Shown piece by piece: positions 1-7,886 of a DNA stretch of 10,593 nucleotides. The stretch covers positions 5,737-16,329 of the forward strand of contig UZAN01041899.1 of the NCBI GenBank assembly GCA_900618425.1, read 5' to 3'. The notes below the pieces were generated by a model. The model was not told the DNA's origin. It ran no database searches and saw only the letters and a program-made list of their open reading frames with translations. A program made the position numbers and the translations under genes. Source of the stretch: Echinostoma caproni (taxonomy: Eukaryota; Platyhelminthes; Trematoda; Plagiorchiida; Echinostomatidae). Numbering within the stretch: the stretch's first letter is position 1; each line of letters begins with the position of its first letter.

Positions 1-14
1 ACACACACGCACAC
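1..14. repeat. AC-rich microsatellite cut by the window edge
   Basis: The window opens in an AC dinucleotide tract with one CG interruption. It probably continues to the left of position 1, so its full length is unknown. It is a simple sequence repeat with no coding signal. Confidence 0.6.
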
Positions 15-296
15 TTCTCGTCTTCAAATCACCCGAACGAATAAATCACCAAGACGCATGACGCAATAAGTAAACTATAACCCGAAGCTGTAGTTAATAA
101 TCAAATTAGTCAGGAAAACGGTGTTCGCGAAGAAGTTTCTTTTCGATGTATCGCATCAGGCGTTTACATGCATGTATAAGGTGATCACAGATCACAAATA
201 TCTGGTTGTTCTATTAAAGGTCAGTTAATAACGATGACAGAGGTGAACAAACAAAACAAACGAATATGACAAGGCTGGTGATAGTTAATCCTATAC

Positions 297-455
297 TCGT
301 GCCGTTTAAGGATGACGATGCCCTCGAAATTCTCAAAGGACATTTGTCCAAAGTGATCTCTAAAACGTCCCTGCAGCTTAACCTTATGTCCTCGCAGCCA
401 CTCGGTCATTGACATCCCAGTAAACAAAACATAAGTTGCATCATCAGTCCAAGTC
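297..455 (-). CDS. Candidate internal exon of an unrecognised protein (downstream partner of 681-530)
   Basis: On the minus strand this stretch reads open for 52 codons with a rich, protein-like composition: RTWTDDATYVLFTGM near its start, then RGHKVKLQGRFRDHFG, then SFENFEGIVILKRHEY. The frame stays open back to a stop at 475-473, but the proposed exon starts at 455 after an AG (457-456). A GT follows the end (296-295, context CACGA/GTATAG). The phase fits exon 681-530: AG at its end plus G here gives an Arg codon. In-frame ATGs at 415-413 and 409-407 offer an alternative start if this is not an internal exon. I recognise no domain, signal peptide or membrane segment. The weak point is the acceptor, which lacks a pyrimidine tract. 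It could instead be a decayed coding fragment. Codon-level appearance is the main evidence. Confidence 0.4.
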
Positions 456-529
456 CTTCGTTTTATATCTTTTCACGTGCACTTGTAGTGTGCGATACAT
501 TTGAATTACGACCAGGCAATTATCAAAAC

Positions 530-681
530 CTGCGACCTTCTACAAAGGAACGGTTAGATGCATTCTCAGCTCTGTTTTCGGTCATCTCGTTGATAGCGGG
601 CATGTTGTGCACGAGCTGGATGAGTCCAAAATTATTCACACTATACCCCAGAGATATTCCAAGGGCGGCTTTTAACCACGA
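530..681 (-). CDS. Candidate internal exon of an unrecognised protein
   Basis: The minus strand reads 50 codons plus two bases without a stop. It begins SWLKAALGISLGYS, continues with FGLIQLVHNMPAINEM and ends NRSFVEGR. It is preceded by a good acceptor (tcgtctcag, AG at 683-682) and followed by a GT donor (529-528, context GCAG/GTTTTG). Without splicing, the frame hits TGA a few bases after the donor, which is what an exon end would look like. Joined to 455-297 it gives a continuous 102-codon reading frame across a 74-base interval. The first half is mildly hydrophobic but too short to call a membrane helix. A plus-strand frame over the same bases (488-685, GTG start) looks like a shadow. 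No family is recognised, so function is unknown. Confidence 0.42.
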
Positions 682-697
682 CTGAGACGATTACAAT

Positions 698-1024
698 TCA
701 CTTTTTCAATCTAGAGTTATGCAAGCAAACAAACGGATTCAGACACTGTTGTTGCCCCGGTCTGGACAGCGGATTGATTGTGTACAAAACACAGCATCAA
801 ACTCCCTCCCCAATCCCTTTACTCATCCAGTATCATCAACCTCAATCTTAAGAACTAATTGTTTTGTTTTCATTTGTAAATTGTTCCATCCCGGATACCT
901 CACTTGCTGTGCATAACATATAGTCTCTGTATCTTACGCAACTTCATCCCGCTCTCTCGTCTTAGCTCACAAGCTTCATTTAAAGTTGCCTCTACCGTTT
1001 TCCATTTGGTCTATGTCCGCTCAC
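698..1024. other. Gap without a clear gene (putative intron sequence)
   Basis: The plus-strand frame 719-916 is open for 65 codons but has no splice-like borders and ordinary composition, so I do not call it. On the minus strand a short frame near 918-850 (MLCTASEVSG...) looks faintly coding but ends at a TAA with no strong acceptor. The rest holds nothing I can support. Confidence 0.3.
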
Positions 1025-1047
1025 CCTCTCCAAGAGGATAGCGGGTT
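1025..1047 (-). CDS. Micro-exon candidate, 23 bases
   Basis: On the minus strand a textbook acceptor (ctccattctattccag, AG at 1049-1048) is followed 23 bases later by a good donor (GAGAGG/GTGAGC, GT at 1024-1023). The enclosed bases are open in at least one frame (ACC-CGC-TAT-CCT-CTT-GGA-GAG). Trematode genomes are known for very short internal exons, which makes this plausible. A 23-base match to both signals can also arise by chance in an intron. Its length is not a multiple of three, so skipping it would shift the frame. It lies upstream (in minus-strand order) of candidate exons 681-530 and 455-297. Confidence 0.28.
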
Positions 1048-1916
1048 CTGGAATAGAATGGAGAAATGAGAGGAATTATTTCTGATAGTATTTCTTTTCA
1101 CGGTATACACTATTCATTTTCTAGGTTTTGCTCCACTGTGTCTAATATCTAATGTTACTCGTCGGTTGAAAACTACGAATTTGTGACGGTAATGATTAAT
1201 TGATCACAGATCTAGGTAGATAACATGCACTCGCTAATTCACGAAATACATGATTTCCATCGTCAGGTTAGCTATGCCAAAGAGCAATCCAGACGTGTGA
1301 AACACGCATGTATCGTGACAATAGAAAAACGTATTGATTAGAAATTTATCGGGGAATTACAAGTGTATTTTCGGCTCATTGGGTGAGAATGATGAGAAAC
1401 ATCCGTCGCAGTAGATGAACTGCATAGATGTTTAAAAAATATGCAGTTATATCAACAAAATGAATCCTTATATCTCATCACGTGAAGCATCTGATGCGAC
1501 TGGCATTTCAAGTAGTCAGTTATTGTAAACTTATATAGGAATAACCAATTGGTATTTCAATCGATGATGCGATGTTGTTCTCCTTCATCCTACCGACAGT
1601 TTCCAAGTCAACTATCATCAAATATGCACAGTACAATGTTTAAATTCAGATGATTATCGATTAGTTTTCTCCTGGGAAAGGTGGGAATAATGTGAAATAG
1701 GATATCTGTGTAAAATATAATTATCCTAAGCTTGATGCGAAGATCAGATTTTCTTGTTTATCTGTCAGAACCACAACAGCCTCTCGCTAAAAGTTCAAAT
1801 TGATTTGATTGGGGTCCATTTAGGTAGGGAGACATTTTCAAACCCTGTCTATGATCTGCATTGTCAGACACCCTCTCCTTCTGTCTTCTTATCCCTTAAT
1901 CATCAGACGTTGGTTT
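1048..1916. other. Long stretch without recognisable genes
   Basis: AT-rich sequence with frequent stops in all frames. Plus-strand frames 1754-1981 and 1851-2171 run antisense to the better minus-strand candidates and look like shadows. No tRNA fold, no repeat shared with the rest of the window and no convincing exon borders were found. Intron or intergenic DNA is the default reading. Confidence 0.35.
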
Positions 1917-1922
1917 TTTATT
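1917..1922 (-). terminator. Candidate polyadenylation signal AATAAA
   Basis: On the minus strand AATAAA lies six bases past the TAA at 1931-1929 that closes the open frame 2126-1929. An exact hexamer right after the stop of a coding-like frame is what a compact eukaryotic 3' end would show, though no GU-rich downstream element is obvious. Confidence 0.3.
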
Positions 1923-1928
1923 CTCAAG

Positions 1929-2126
1929 TTATTTGCCGCGAGGTGCAATTCCGCTTACATTTCTTGGCGAGTGCAAAATAACATCACAATCATTCCTAAC
2001 TTTCTTGACATCAGAACGATTCGAGCAACAAACAATTATCTTCATAACGGAATACTTAGCACACACATCCACACATTCATTGATAATCCGTGTCAACTGT
2101 CCTTTCAAGTTCGTAAGCTCAGGCAA
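1929..2126 (-). CDS. Candidate terminal exon or decayed 3' coding end
   Basis: This minus-strand frame of 65 codons reads LTRIINECVDVCAKYSV then MKIIVCCSNRSDVKK and ends IAPRGK before TAA, with AATAAA following. Cys, Lys, Asp and Val content looks protein-like, but I recognise no family. Its 5' end overlaps the end of the 155-codon frame 2587-2105 in a different register, and a TGA lies just upstream of its first codons. If the two belong together, either a splice or a frameshift near 2105-2145 must join them; CCAG/GTGAAG at about 2143 is a usable donor. The first codon here is TTG, so it is not a credible translation start by itself. Confidence 0.3.
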   Translation of the reverse strand: MPELTNLKGQLTRIINECVDVCAKYSVMKIIVCCSNRSDVKKVRNDCDVILHSPRNVSGIAPRGK

Positions 2127-2587
2127 ATTCGTGCTTCACCTGGGTGTATCATGTTAGTTTGTTGTTTCTGAGTCATTTTTCCGGGCTTACTTGAACAGGA
2201 CTTCAAAGTCTCACGCCTGGGTCTAACTATTATTAGCCGCATTTCTTCTATTCCTGTGGATAGATTAGCTGTGAAAATATCAGAGTATAATAGATCCCTA
2301 CCATCCGTCGCACACAGACTTGATAAGTTGGTGATTCCAATTCCGCCACGTTTCATCTCTAACAAACGCTTACCGAAATTCACCTTTACCCTGTCTTGCA
2401 TGTTTACTCGCAAACAAAGTGAACTTTGTCTTAACCTTGGATTATAAAATGTTATCACGTCTGTAAACATTTTCTCCCCGTTGAATATTTCCTTTGTGGC
2501 TGTTGGTATGTGTGGTGTTTTAACTTCAGTGCTTGCAAAAGTTGTGCATACTGCCCAATAGAACACACCCAAATCCCCTTTTTTGTA
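2105..2587 (-). CDS. Longest open frame of the window, unrecognised product
   Basis: The minus strand is open from just after the TGA at 2590-2588 to a stop at 2107-2105, about 160 codons. The first possible start is TTG at 2572-2570, giving 155 residues. Readable segments include ITFYNPRLRQSSLCLRV, EMKRGGIGITNLSSL and EEMRLIIVRPRRETLK. Base composition here predicts roughly one stop in 16 codons, so a run this long is unusual, though not impossible. Donor-like sites occur inside (TTTCG/GTAAGC, TTCAA/GTAAGC, CCAG/GTGAAG) and an acceptor-like ttttcacag is also present, so the true exon could be only part of the frame. No catalytic motif, zinc finger or membrane segment is apparent. It could be an exon, a degraded retroelement ORF, or chance. 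Confidence 0.33.
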   Translation of the reverse strand, partial: YKKGDLGVFYWAVCTTFASTEVKTPHIPTATKEIFNGEKMFTDVITFYNPRLRQSSLCLRVNMQDRVKVNFGKRLLEMKRGGIGITNLSSLCATDGRDLLYSDIFTANLSTGIEEMRLIIVRPRRETLKSCSSKPGKMTQKQQTNMIHPGEARICLSLRT

Positions 2588-2589
2588 TC

Positions 2590-3040
2590 ATCAATAAACC
2601 TCTAATGGGTTTCTTTTGTTATTCCGCTCCTACAATCTCAAGTCACTAAAGCGGAAAATCGATATTTTTATTTTGGCCTGACTCGTGTCCACAAAACCAG
2701 AGTTGTTAACTCACACACTCTTTTGTTCATATTTTCTGCCCCTTTTATCCACAATCCTTCAATTAGGTCTAGTTTACAGCTCATTTATTCCCTGGATGGT
2801 TGAAAAATTCCCTGTCCTCGAATTCGACCCATGGCCTCACGGATATAATAATAAAATAATAAACTACTCCACTGTGGATAAATGGTCGTTCTCTACTTTT
2901 TCAACTATTTTTCCCTTTTGTGAGTTTTCCGCTTCCAATCAAAAGAGCAATCAATTCTCTAAAGGGAAACTGAATAACTAGCTGGTGTTTCTATAATCAG
3001 CTACCTCGTTCGCAGACCAGATGGCTCGGTGCAGTCTTCA
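2590..3040. other. Gap with an uncertain plus-strand frame and an AAT-rich tract
   Basis: A 98-codon plus-strand frame (2685-2981, GTG start) contains phenylalanine- and serine-rich text (FSTFSTIFPFCEFSA) translated from T-rich DNA. It has no convincing borders and is not called. A small AAT/AATA-rich tract lies at about 2841-2865. Nothing else is supportable. Confidence 0.3.
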
Positions 3041-3352
3041 CTGCAATTTGAACGGGTCAGTACAACCATTCCACTGGATGCCTTTAACTGTTCCAAATAA
3101 AAAGATATCCCATGCTCCGCTTATTAGATTTGACCGGAGTGTGCCGTTTCATTTTGTACTCAGAATGGTCCCTGTGGCACAAGATGCATAGATCACACCA
3201 CCAAGCAACTGTCCTCGCGGATTTGTATATACTGTCCCCACGGTTGATATACATCTGGGCTGTAAAATACCACACAGCTCTGCTTTCGTTCTACATTCCA
3301 CCAAAATAAATGTCACTGTCACCGTGACCGAGCCAGTTTGTATGAAACGCTT
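3041..3352 (-). pseudogene. Coding-like frame interrupted by one in-frame TGA, unrecognised
   Basis: On the minus strand one register runs 67 codons (ending GGVIYASCATGTILSTK), meets TGA at 3151-3149, then continues 36 more codons in the same register (SGAWDIFLFGTVKGIQW) to TGA at 3040-3038. Both halves look protein-like, with Gly, Thr and Val runs. The local GC content is higher than in the flanks, so stops are rarer here by chance and two other registers are also open (3275-3084 minus, 3112-3309 plus). The best reading is an old coding fragment, or an exon ending before the TGA. No family is recognised. Confidence 0.25.
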
Positions 3353-4594
3353 TCATATCAAGGGCTGACCAAAGCAGAAATGATGATAGGTCGGAGTTTT
3401 TGAGCGCCCACTCCATTTGTGCCAAATCGCCCAATCTCCCAAAGAACTCCAACCCCTCAAGTAATTATATAAACAGTTCGAAGCTCACTCTTTGTCTCAT
3501 GAAGTGTCCAACCTCCAGTTCTCCAAGAGGAATGCTTTTTTAACCGGAGACAATTTTCTAGTTGATTCGGGATCAATACCGAACAGTGTGGACATGAGTT
3601 ATAATCATTAATACCATCTCACGCATCACTTTGTTTTAATAATAATGTGTACAGTAAAGACTCATCGACTAATAGCATAGGTTCAAATAATATATTTCGG
3701 ATCACGTAAGGACAAGTTAACTTTCAAATTTCAAAAACATTGTTCTTTGATAGATACGCAAGTAATTAGAATGTTTAAAATTTTGCATAAAACCATGTGA
3801 AGGCGTGTCAGTAAAACAAGAATAATGCGCATTTGATCCCGGCTATGTACAAGTGTGATTATTTGACCCTGTGTATAACTGATAGTCGTTTTCTACCATA
3901 TTTTACCAATTTAGGAGCAGCAAACTCCGTGTTGGCAAAACTCGCACAACCCGTAAAACATAGTTATGAATCGAACAGAGATTTCATTAAAACTATTAGA
4001 TTATCGGCTACATTCATTAGTTTGTAATTGTTGGATAAAATACAAACTATCACTGACTAAGTTGATGGATTTTCAAAGTATTTTCTTTATTTTAATTTGG
4101 GAATAGAAAAACGCAATAGGGTAACATTAAGTGAGTTGAATTTAGCAAAACAAATGACTGCTAAACCAATTCAACAACGAAGACAAAAGATGTTATAGGG
4201 CTGGGATCAGCATAGTCCATTCATTGCCAATCCGCATAGATTGCGCGGTTAAAATTAAAATTAAACAAAATAATTTAGCAGTTTGCAAAACCTTTTCTAT
4301 GTACAGCTGGCAAGTTTGATTTTGAATCAATGTGGACTGGGTTGGCTGACTAAGCTACTGATGAATAACTCACATTCGGACGGAATTCTTGGACATTATT
4401 ATTTTCGGGAATTTATCTGACGGTAACAACCTCAAATCTGTGGCTTACACATTCAAGCTTGATGAACTAGAAACTGGATCCGGACAAGTTACCTAAAGCA
4501 CCGATACTTTTTGAGAGTTTAAACCAAAGTTTGATGCGGCTAAAAATTCCATCGTTTTATACACTTGTTTTCAGAATTTCGAATTCATTTCTAA
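3353..4594. other. Long stretch without recognisable genes
   Basis: A 32-codon ATG-to-stop frame on the minus strand (3595-3497; FGIDPESTRKLSPVKKAF) looks coding-like but is too short to call. On the plus strand 3833-4027 is open; inside it, an acceptor-like ccaatttag ends at 3914 and a GTAAAA donor-like site starts at 3953, leaving a possible 38-base exon. Small AAAATT iterations occur near 4250-4265. Otherwise the region is AT-rich with many stops. Confidence 0.3.
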
Positions 4595-4807
4595 ATAGAT
4601 CCACTTAATTCGTTCCGCTCACTGACGCATCAGAATAGAATGCATAGTGAGAATCGTCAACATACCTGGGAGCTTTTCACTAAACCACCCACGGATTATG
4701 TAAATGTCGATTCTCTCAGTTTCTCTACGGAGTGTGTAGTAGTTTATTTTCTGTTAAAAAGACCGTCTGGGAAACTTCTGCGAAACGTTTCACTTTTTTT
4801 CAAGTAG
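4595..4807 (+). CDS. Candidate exon (possibly terminal) of an unrecognised protein
   Basis: The plus strand is open from 4595 to TAG at 4805-4807. The more plausible exon starts after the AG at 4632-4633, which follows a fairly pyrimidine-rich run (ttccgctcactgacgcatcag). An ATG lies at 4640-4642, giving 55 residues: MHSENRQHTWELFTKPP, then DYVNVDSLSFSTECVVV and LLKRPSGKLLRNVSLFFK. The composition looks like real coding sequence, but there is no known motif. No AATAAA follows closely; ATAAAG occurs about 90 bases on. An upstream ATG-less start could make it an internal exon, but no good GT donor sits at its end. Confidence 0.35.
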   Translation: MDPLNSFRSLTHQNRMHSENRQHTWELFTKPPTDYVNVDSLSFSTECVVVYFLLKRPSGKLLRNVSLFFK

Positions 4808-5286
4808 ACGCGGTATGAAATCGTTTCGGATGTGTTTATTCACTGCACACCGTACCGGTGCATGGGAAACAGACAACTGAAGTGCAGGAAGATCGTATAA
4901 AGAAAAATTGCATTTAACGGTAAGGCGAAGGATGATAATGATTTATACCACAATCATTTTAGATCGATCGGTTGGCAAGAAACAAAACGGTAAAACTGAA
5001 AATTTCGAAAACTTATTTCCACTTGTACTGTGTTTATAACCAATAGATCACAGTAGTTTACTGACTACTCACAAACAAGTGAACATCATTATTTACCTTT
5101 GCGAGACGAAAACTGACGAGTAGGACAGTAATTTTATCAACATTTCATTCTGTTCTCGGATCATGTAACGCTCTGTGAATCGAAGATGACCAGGAGACGC
5201 GATGGCAGCTAAACTAGTTTTTCACGTGAAATTCCGAAACAAGCATAATTTACTGAATCCCTTTTGATCTCTGTAAATAAAGTACA
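4808..5286. other. Gap between two exon candidates on opposite strands
   Basis: No open frame of note, no tRNA-like fold and no repeat shared with other parts of the window. The sequence is AT-rich and consistent with intron or intergenic DNA. Confidence 0.3.
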
Positions 5287-5553
5287 TTAAATCTGATCAA
5301 CGTAAAATGCCGTACGAGAAACCCAAATTATCTTTAAACTAGGTCTGAATAAAATATTCATCTTTGCTGAACGAAGCCATTGTTCCTCGCTTTCTAAACT
5401 GGAAGACCCCGGATCGGTTTGATAGTATGTGTCAGATAACTCTCGATTTGCCTCGGCCGGGATTGTAAAAGATATACAACGGGACGGGAATGAGACTTTC
5501 ATTAGGGAACCAATATACGCCAAAACCGAATCCGGGATGATGATTGAATTCTG
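5287..5553 (-). CDS. Candidate exon of an unrecognised protein, ending at a stop
   Basis: The minus strand has a strong acceptor (gttgatttcag, AG at 5555-5554) followed by an open frame that runs 88 codons to TAA at 5289-5287. After the first codon (CAG) it reads NSIIIPDSVLAYIGSLMKV, then CISFTIPAEANRELSD, YYQTDPGSSSLESEEQW and finally WVSRTAFYVDQI. A second in-frame acceptor three bases later (NAGNAG type) would only drop one Gln. The middle is acidic and serine-rich, as in soluble linker regions. No signature of a known domain is visible. It could be a last exon, but no AATAAA lies downstream on this strand. It could also be an internal exon whose donor I cannot place. Acceptor quality and composition make this one of the better exon candidates. 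Confidence 0.45.
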   Translation of the reverse strand, partial: QNSIIIPDSVLAYIGSLMKVSFPSRCISFTIPAEANRELSDTYYQTDPGSSSLESEEQWLRSAKMNILFRPSLKIIWVSRTAFYVDQI

Positions 5554-5559
5554 CTGAAA

Positions 5560-6645
5560 TCAACTTTCATCCTAATTTCATTTAATTATGATCAGCGAAA
5601 ACCATTAGGAATAAATGAGAATTTCATTTTGGAAGAATTGAAGTCCTCGCCTAGCTCAGGAGTGAAAATATCAGCGACTCCGGTGGAATATCACCTATGC
5701 TCCCACACAGCGCCGCACTCCATTAACTAGGTTACTAGTTTCTATTTACCCTGCTGATCCTAGGTTGCCCTCTCAACTTAAGGAAGCCAATGCAATGGCC
5801 AGATTCCGTTGATGTATTTTACCGAATCAGATCGTGAGTAAGGCAAAATGTTCAAATAATACTGGCTAGGTTTTAAAGATTTTTAAATAGTAAACAGACG
5901 CCTTTGTGATGTTTGAATCCATGGGTAGACTCAATTGAGTCACAATGAAAGGATCAGTGATTTAGGAGTTCATTGAGGCTTGCACTTGGGGCACAGTTTT
6001 CAAGCTTTTATTTTTAATGTTACGTTTTATTGCGTATGTGTATTTCTAGTTTCGTTCTCATATCAGCTGCGAGTTCCCGATTCTCAACTGGTTACTTCGA
6101 TGTGGTATGCATAATGCATTGAGATGATGTGCTCTAACCATGAGATGGTGGACGATGCTTGTTTTCATCTAGCCTAGTCTTCAGGACCAGAGATTTTACT
6201 CAACGGTTTTCCAAATATTTTGTCTGATTTCATTATCAAATCTCGGCAAGCACGCAACATCCAGCATGTGAGCAGCGATTTTGATTGTATTTTAACTCCG
6301 TTTTACGCCACTCATTGAACGTGTAGTTTGATCACAAATGCATATCCTTCGACAGAAGATTTTAAAACCTTGGGGACGAAGGTCATCTTTTACTGACTGC
6401 CTCGTTTATCTTTTCGGTATATCGTAAACTGGAAAGAGCATTTTACTAGGACAACAGTTACCATGACTTCCAGGCTCAGTGCTTTGAACCCACTTCAGCA
6501 ATCGAAATCATGACAACCAATTTTCATCATCCAATGGATTCCTGAATGTGCGTTTATTATGCAATGAACAATGCATGCAGATAGGGTTTCTATAGGAACG
6601 TGAATTGCAATCATCGGGCACGTAAACAGCAATCGGTTTGCACAC
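5560..6645. other. Long stretch without recognisable genes
   Basis: Short coding-like bits occur on the minus strand, for example LDVACLPRFDNEIRQNIW near 6270-6205, followed by a GTAAAA donor-like site, and FGKIHQRNLAIALASLS near 5825-5775. Neither has a good acceptor. The minus frame 6693-6508 straddles the outer edge of the inverted repeat and is not credible as one gene. Confidence 0.3.
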
Positions 6646-7182
6646 TATTTGTGATAGCAGATGCCTGCCCTTTCGTTCCAATGGATTTTTCAATTCTTAA
6701 CTATTTACTGGTCCAGTACAATGAACGTTTAAGCATTTCACTCCTCATCGGGGTCCGACAAACGTGAAAGAGAATGGACCATTGAGAAGTCATATGATCA
6801 TTTTGGATCAAAACAATGCTCACTCCGTTTATCTGGTTCTCTCCCACCCCGCCTCCATCAAACAACGATATGACCGAAACAATTGAAACAACATTCACTG
6901 TAACCCTAGATCCAAAAACAAATGCAGACGCATATTTACCCGCGTTAGTGTTATGTTTGTCTAAGCGATGAAGAACGCGCAAGAGTTCTATGTTGGTCCT
7001 GGGAAATTTTCAGACATTTGACAACAGCCCTTTCAATGCGCGAATCACTTGGAAATATGGCTGAATGTTATTCGTAAAACATCCTTTATCCATTTCATTA
7101 ACACAAGAAGACATATGTTAGCAGAATTGATATTGACCATCAATTTCGCGTGCTCCCATTCAGCTGTAAACGCACAAGTTAT
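6646..7182 (-). repeat. Left arm of a 537-bp inverted repeat
   Basis: Base n of this arm pairs with base 15092-n of the right arm (7910-8446). I compared the two throughout and saw three differences, at 6663, 6688 and 7177, and no gaps, about 99.4% identity. The outer end (TATTTGTGATAGCAG read inwards) stops exactly where the right arm stops, just before a further tandem copy begins. That suggests a true element terminus. The inner end stops at 7182, whereas the right copy continues about 23 bases further (to 7887) in the homology it shares with the third copy; this copy is therefore shorter at that side. No terminal target-site duplication is obvious. In the context of the enclosed PLE fragment it may be a terminal repeat of that element in inverted orientation. 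Confidence 0.95.
6701..6982 (-). other. 93-codon open frame within the left arm
   Basis: This frame begins at a TTG (MRVLHRLDKHNTNAGKY) and is identical in translation to the one in the right arm (8110-8391), because the DNA is a near-perfect inverted copy. There is no ATG at its start, no recognised domain and no independent sign of selection on the protein. I regard it as incidental to the repeat unless other genomic copies keep the frame open. Confidence 0.3.
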
Positions 7183-7317
7183 CAGTAATCAGTATTCTCC
7201 GTCTGCGAAGAACAACGTGTTTCGGAATATGTTCACACATTCTGGTAAATAAATGACGCTCACGGTATCAGATCCAAATTTGGAACGGATGTCTTTGAAG
7301 AAATTGTGCGTTGTGCT
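7183..7317. other. Inner spacer between left arm and PLE-related sequence
   Basis: This stretch matches neither arm nor the third copy. It contains the tail of a plus-strand frame (7049-7252) that starts inside the arm and is a shadow. Its origin is unclear; it may be host DNA or a diverged part of the mobile element. Confidence 0.3.
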
Positions 7318-7343
7318 CATAGTATTAGATCATAGTATTAGAT
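7318..7343. repeat. Perfect 13-bp tandem duplication
   Basis: The unit CATAGTATTAGAT occurs twice back to back. It sits between the left arm and the ribozyme-like motif and looks like a small replication slip or a remnant of a junction. Confidence 0.85.
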
Positions 7344-7388
7344 TAGCCACATCGACAGAAAACTCATAACCCACAATTTTCGGCTGGG

Positions 7389-7422
7389 GACGTTTCGACC
7401 CTTTTGGAAAGCTTTTTTCAAG
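7389..7422 (-). ncRNA. Decayed hammerhead-ribozyme-like motif
   Basis: On the minus strand a GGGTCGAAACGTCCCC block carries the GAAAC-GTC arrangement found in the 3' half of minimal hammerhead ribozymes. It is preceded by a weak stem-loop (CTTTCCAAAAGG) and by CTTGAAAAAAG where an active core would have CTGATGA. Hammerhead motifs are known in the terminal repeats of Penelope-like elements, and a PLE endonuclease fragment lies only 30-60 bases away. The 5' core is substituted here, so no self-cleavage is expected. Orientation is opposite to the endonuclease fragment, so it may derive from another, inverted copy. The resemblance could be chance, since the block is short. Confidence 0.35.
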
Positions 7423-7451
7423 TCAATTGACAAACGAACAATAAACAAAAC

Positions 7452-7676
7452 ATGTTTACTTGTCTTCAAGGAGGGAAACTACCAGCCAGTGCAATTGCTC
7501 GCCATTGGTTACATTCCAGTCACCATGTAGACGCAGCCAAAGCGTTTCGAGTCATTGAGACGCCTCGTAGTTCACGGACTTCGCGATTCTTACAAGTGAT
7601 AATTATACATCGCTTGAAACCGCAATTATGTGTTCAAATAACATTTGTGAAGCAACTGTTGTTACTGTGGCAGTGA
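7452..7676 (+). pseudogene. 3' end of a Penelope-like element GIY-YIG endonuclease ORF, truncated
   Basis: The translation carries the hallmark C-terminal pattern of the GIY-YIG endonuclease of Penelope-like retroelements: GKLPASAIARH (residues 8-18), HHVD (24-27), AFRVIE (31-36), then RFLQVIIIHRLKPQLCVQ (45-62) and a short hydrophobic tail ending at TGA. Homology appears to start around residue 7 (7470); the ATG at 7452 is probably accidental. The reverse transcriptase and the GIY and YIG motifs, which lie upstream in a full element, are missing. This is the 5' truncation expected of target-primed retrotransposition or later rearrangement. At residue 48 Gln stands where family members normally have the catalytic Glu (R-F-L-E), so even the remaining part would be inactive. 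The frame is otherwise intact, which hints at a fairly recent copy. It lies inside the core between the two inverted arms. Confidence 0.8.
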
Positions 7677-7886
7677 TGATGTCACACTTGATATCACCCT
7701 ACCATAGCATGACGTGATGTGACCTTCCCTCCCCCTCTCTAGTTCACCACATTCACCACGTTTGGACCAGTTCACCTCCATATCAAATTTTGTCATCTAA
7801 CTTGACCTCAACCCCTAACCAAACACTAATCACGCAACTCACTTGTCCATCGCCACCTTTTTTAAATGGATCAGTTCAATCCCTGT
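7677..7886 (+). other. C-rich 3'-UTR-like tract of the PLE fragment
   Basis: Directly after the endonuclease stop comes pyrimidine-rich sequence with runs such as cttccctccccctctc and iterated TTCACCAC (ttcaccacattcaccac). It leads without interruption into the right repeat unit at 7887. The plus frame 7790-8047 crosses from this tract into the arm and is not a credible gene. The position suggests the 3' non-coding part of the element. Confidence 0.45.

Noticed and set aside
2685..2981. 98-codon plus-strand frame
   Set aside because: GTG start, phenylalanine/serine-rich text from T-rich DNA, no splice-like borders and no family resemblance.
1021..3540. Shared CCTCTTGGAGA word at about 1030 and 3525 on the minus strand as a repeat
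   Set aside because: Only 11-12 bases match and the flanks differ; chance is sufficient.
4355..4400. CTGATGA near 4358 as an active hammerhead core
   Set aside because: No matching GAAA-plus-cleavage-site half and no supporting stems were found nearby.
5640..5710. Another tRNA-like module (contains TAGCTCAG)
   Set aside because: Only an A-box-like word is present; no B box at the right distance and no acceptor pairing.
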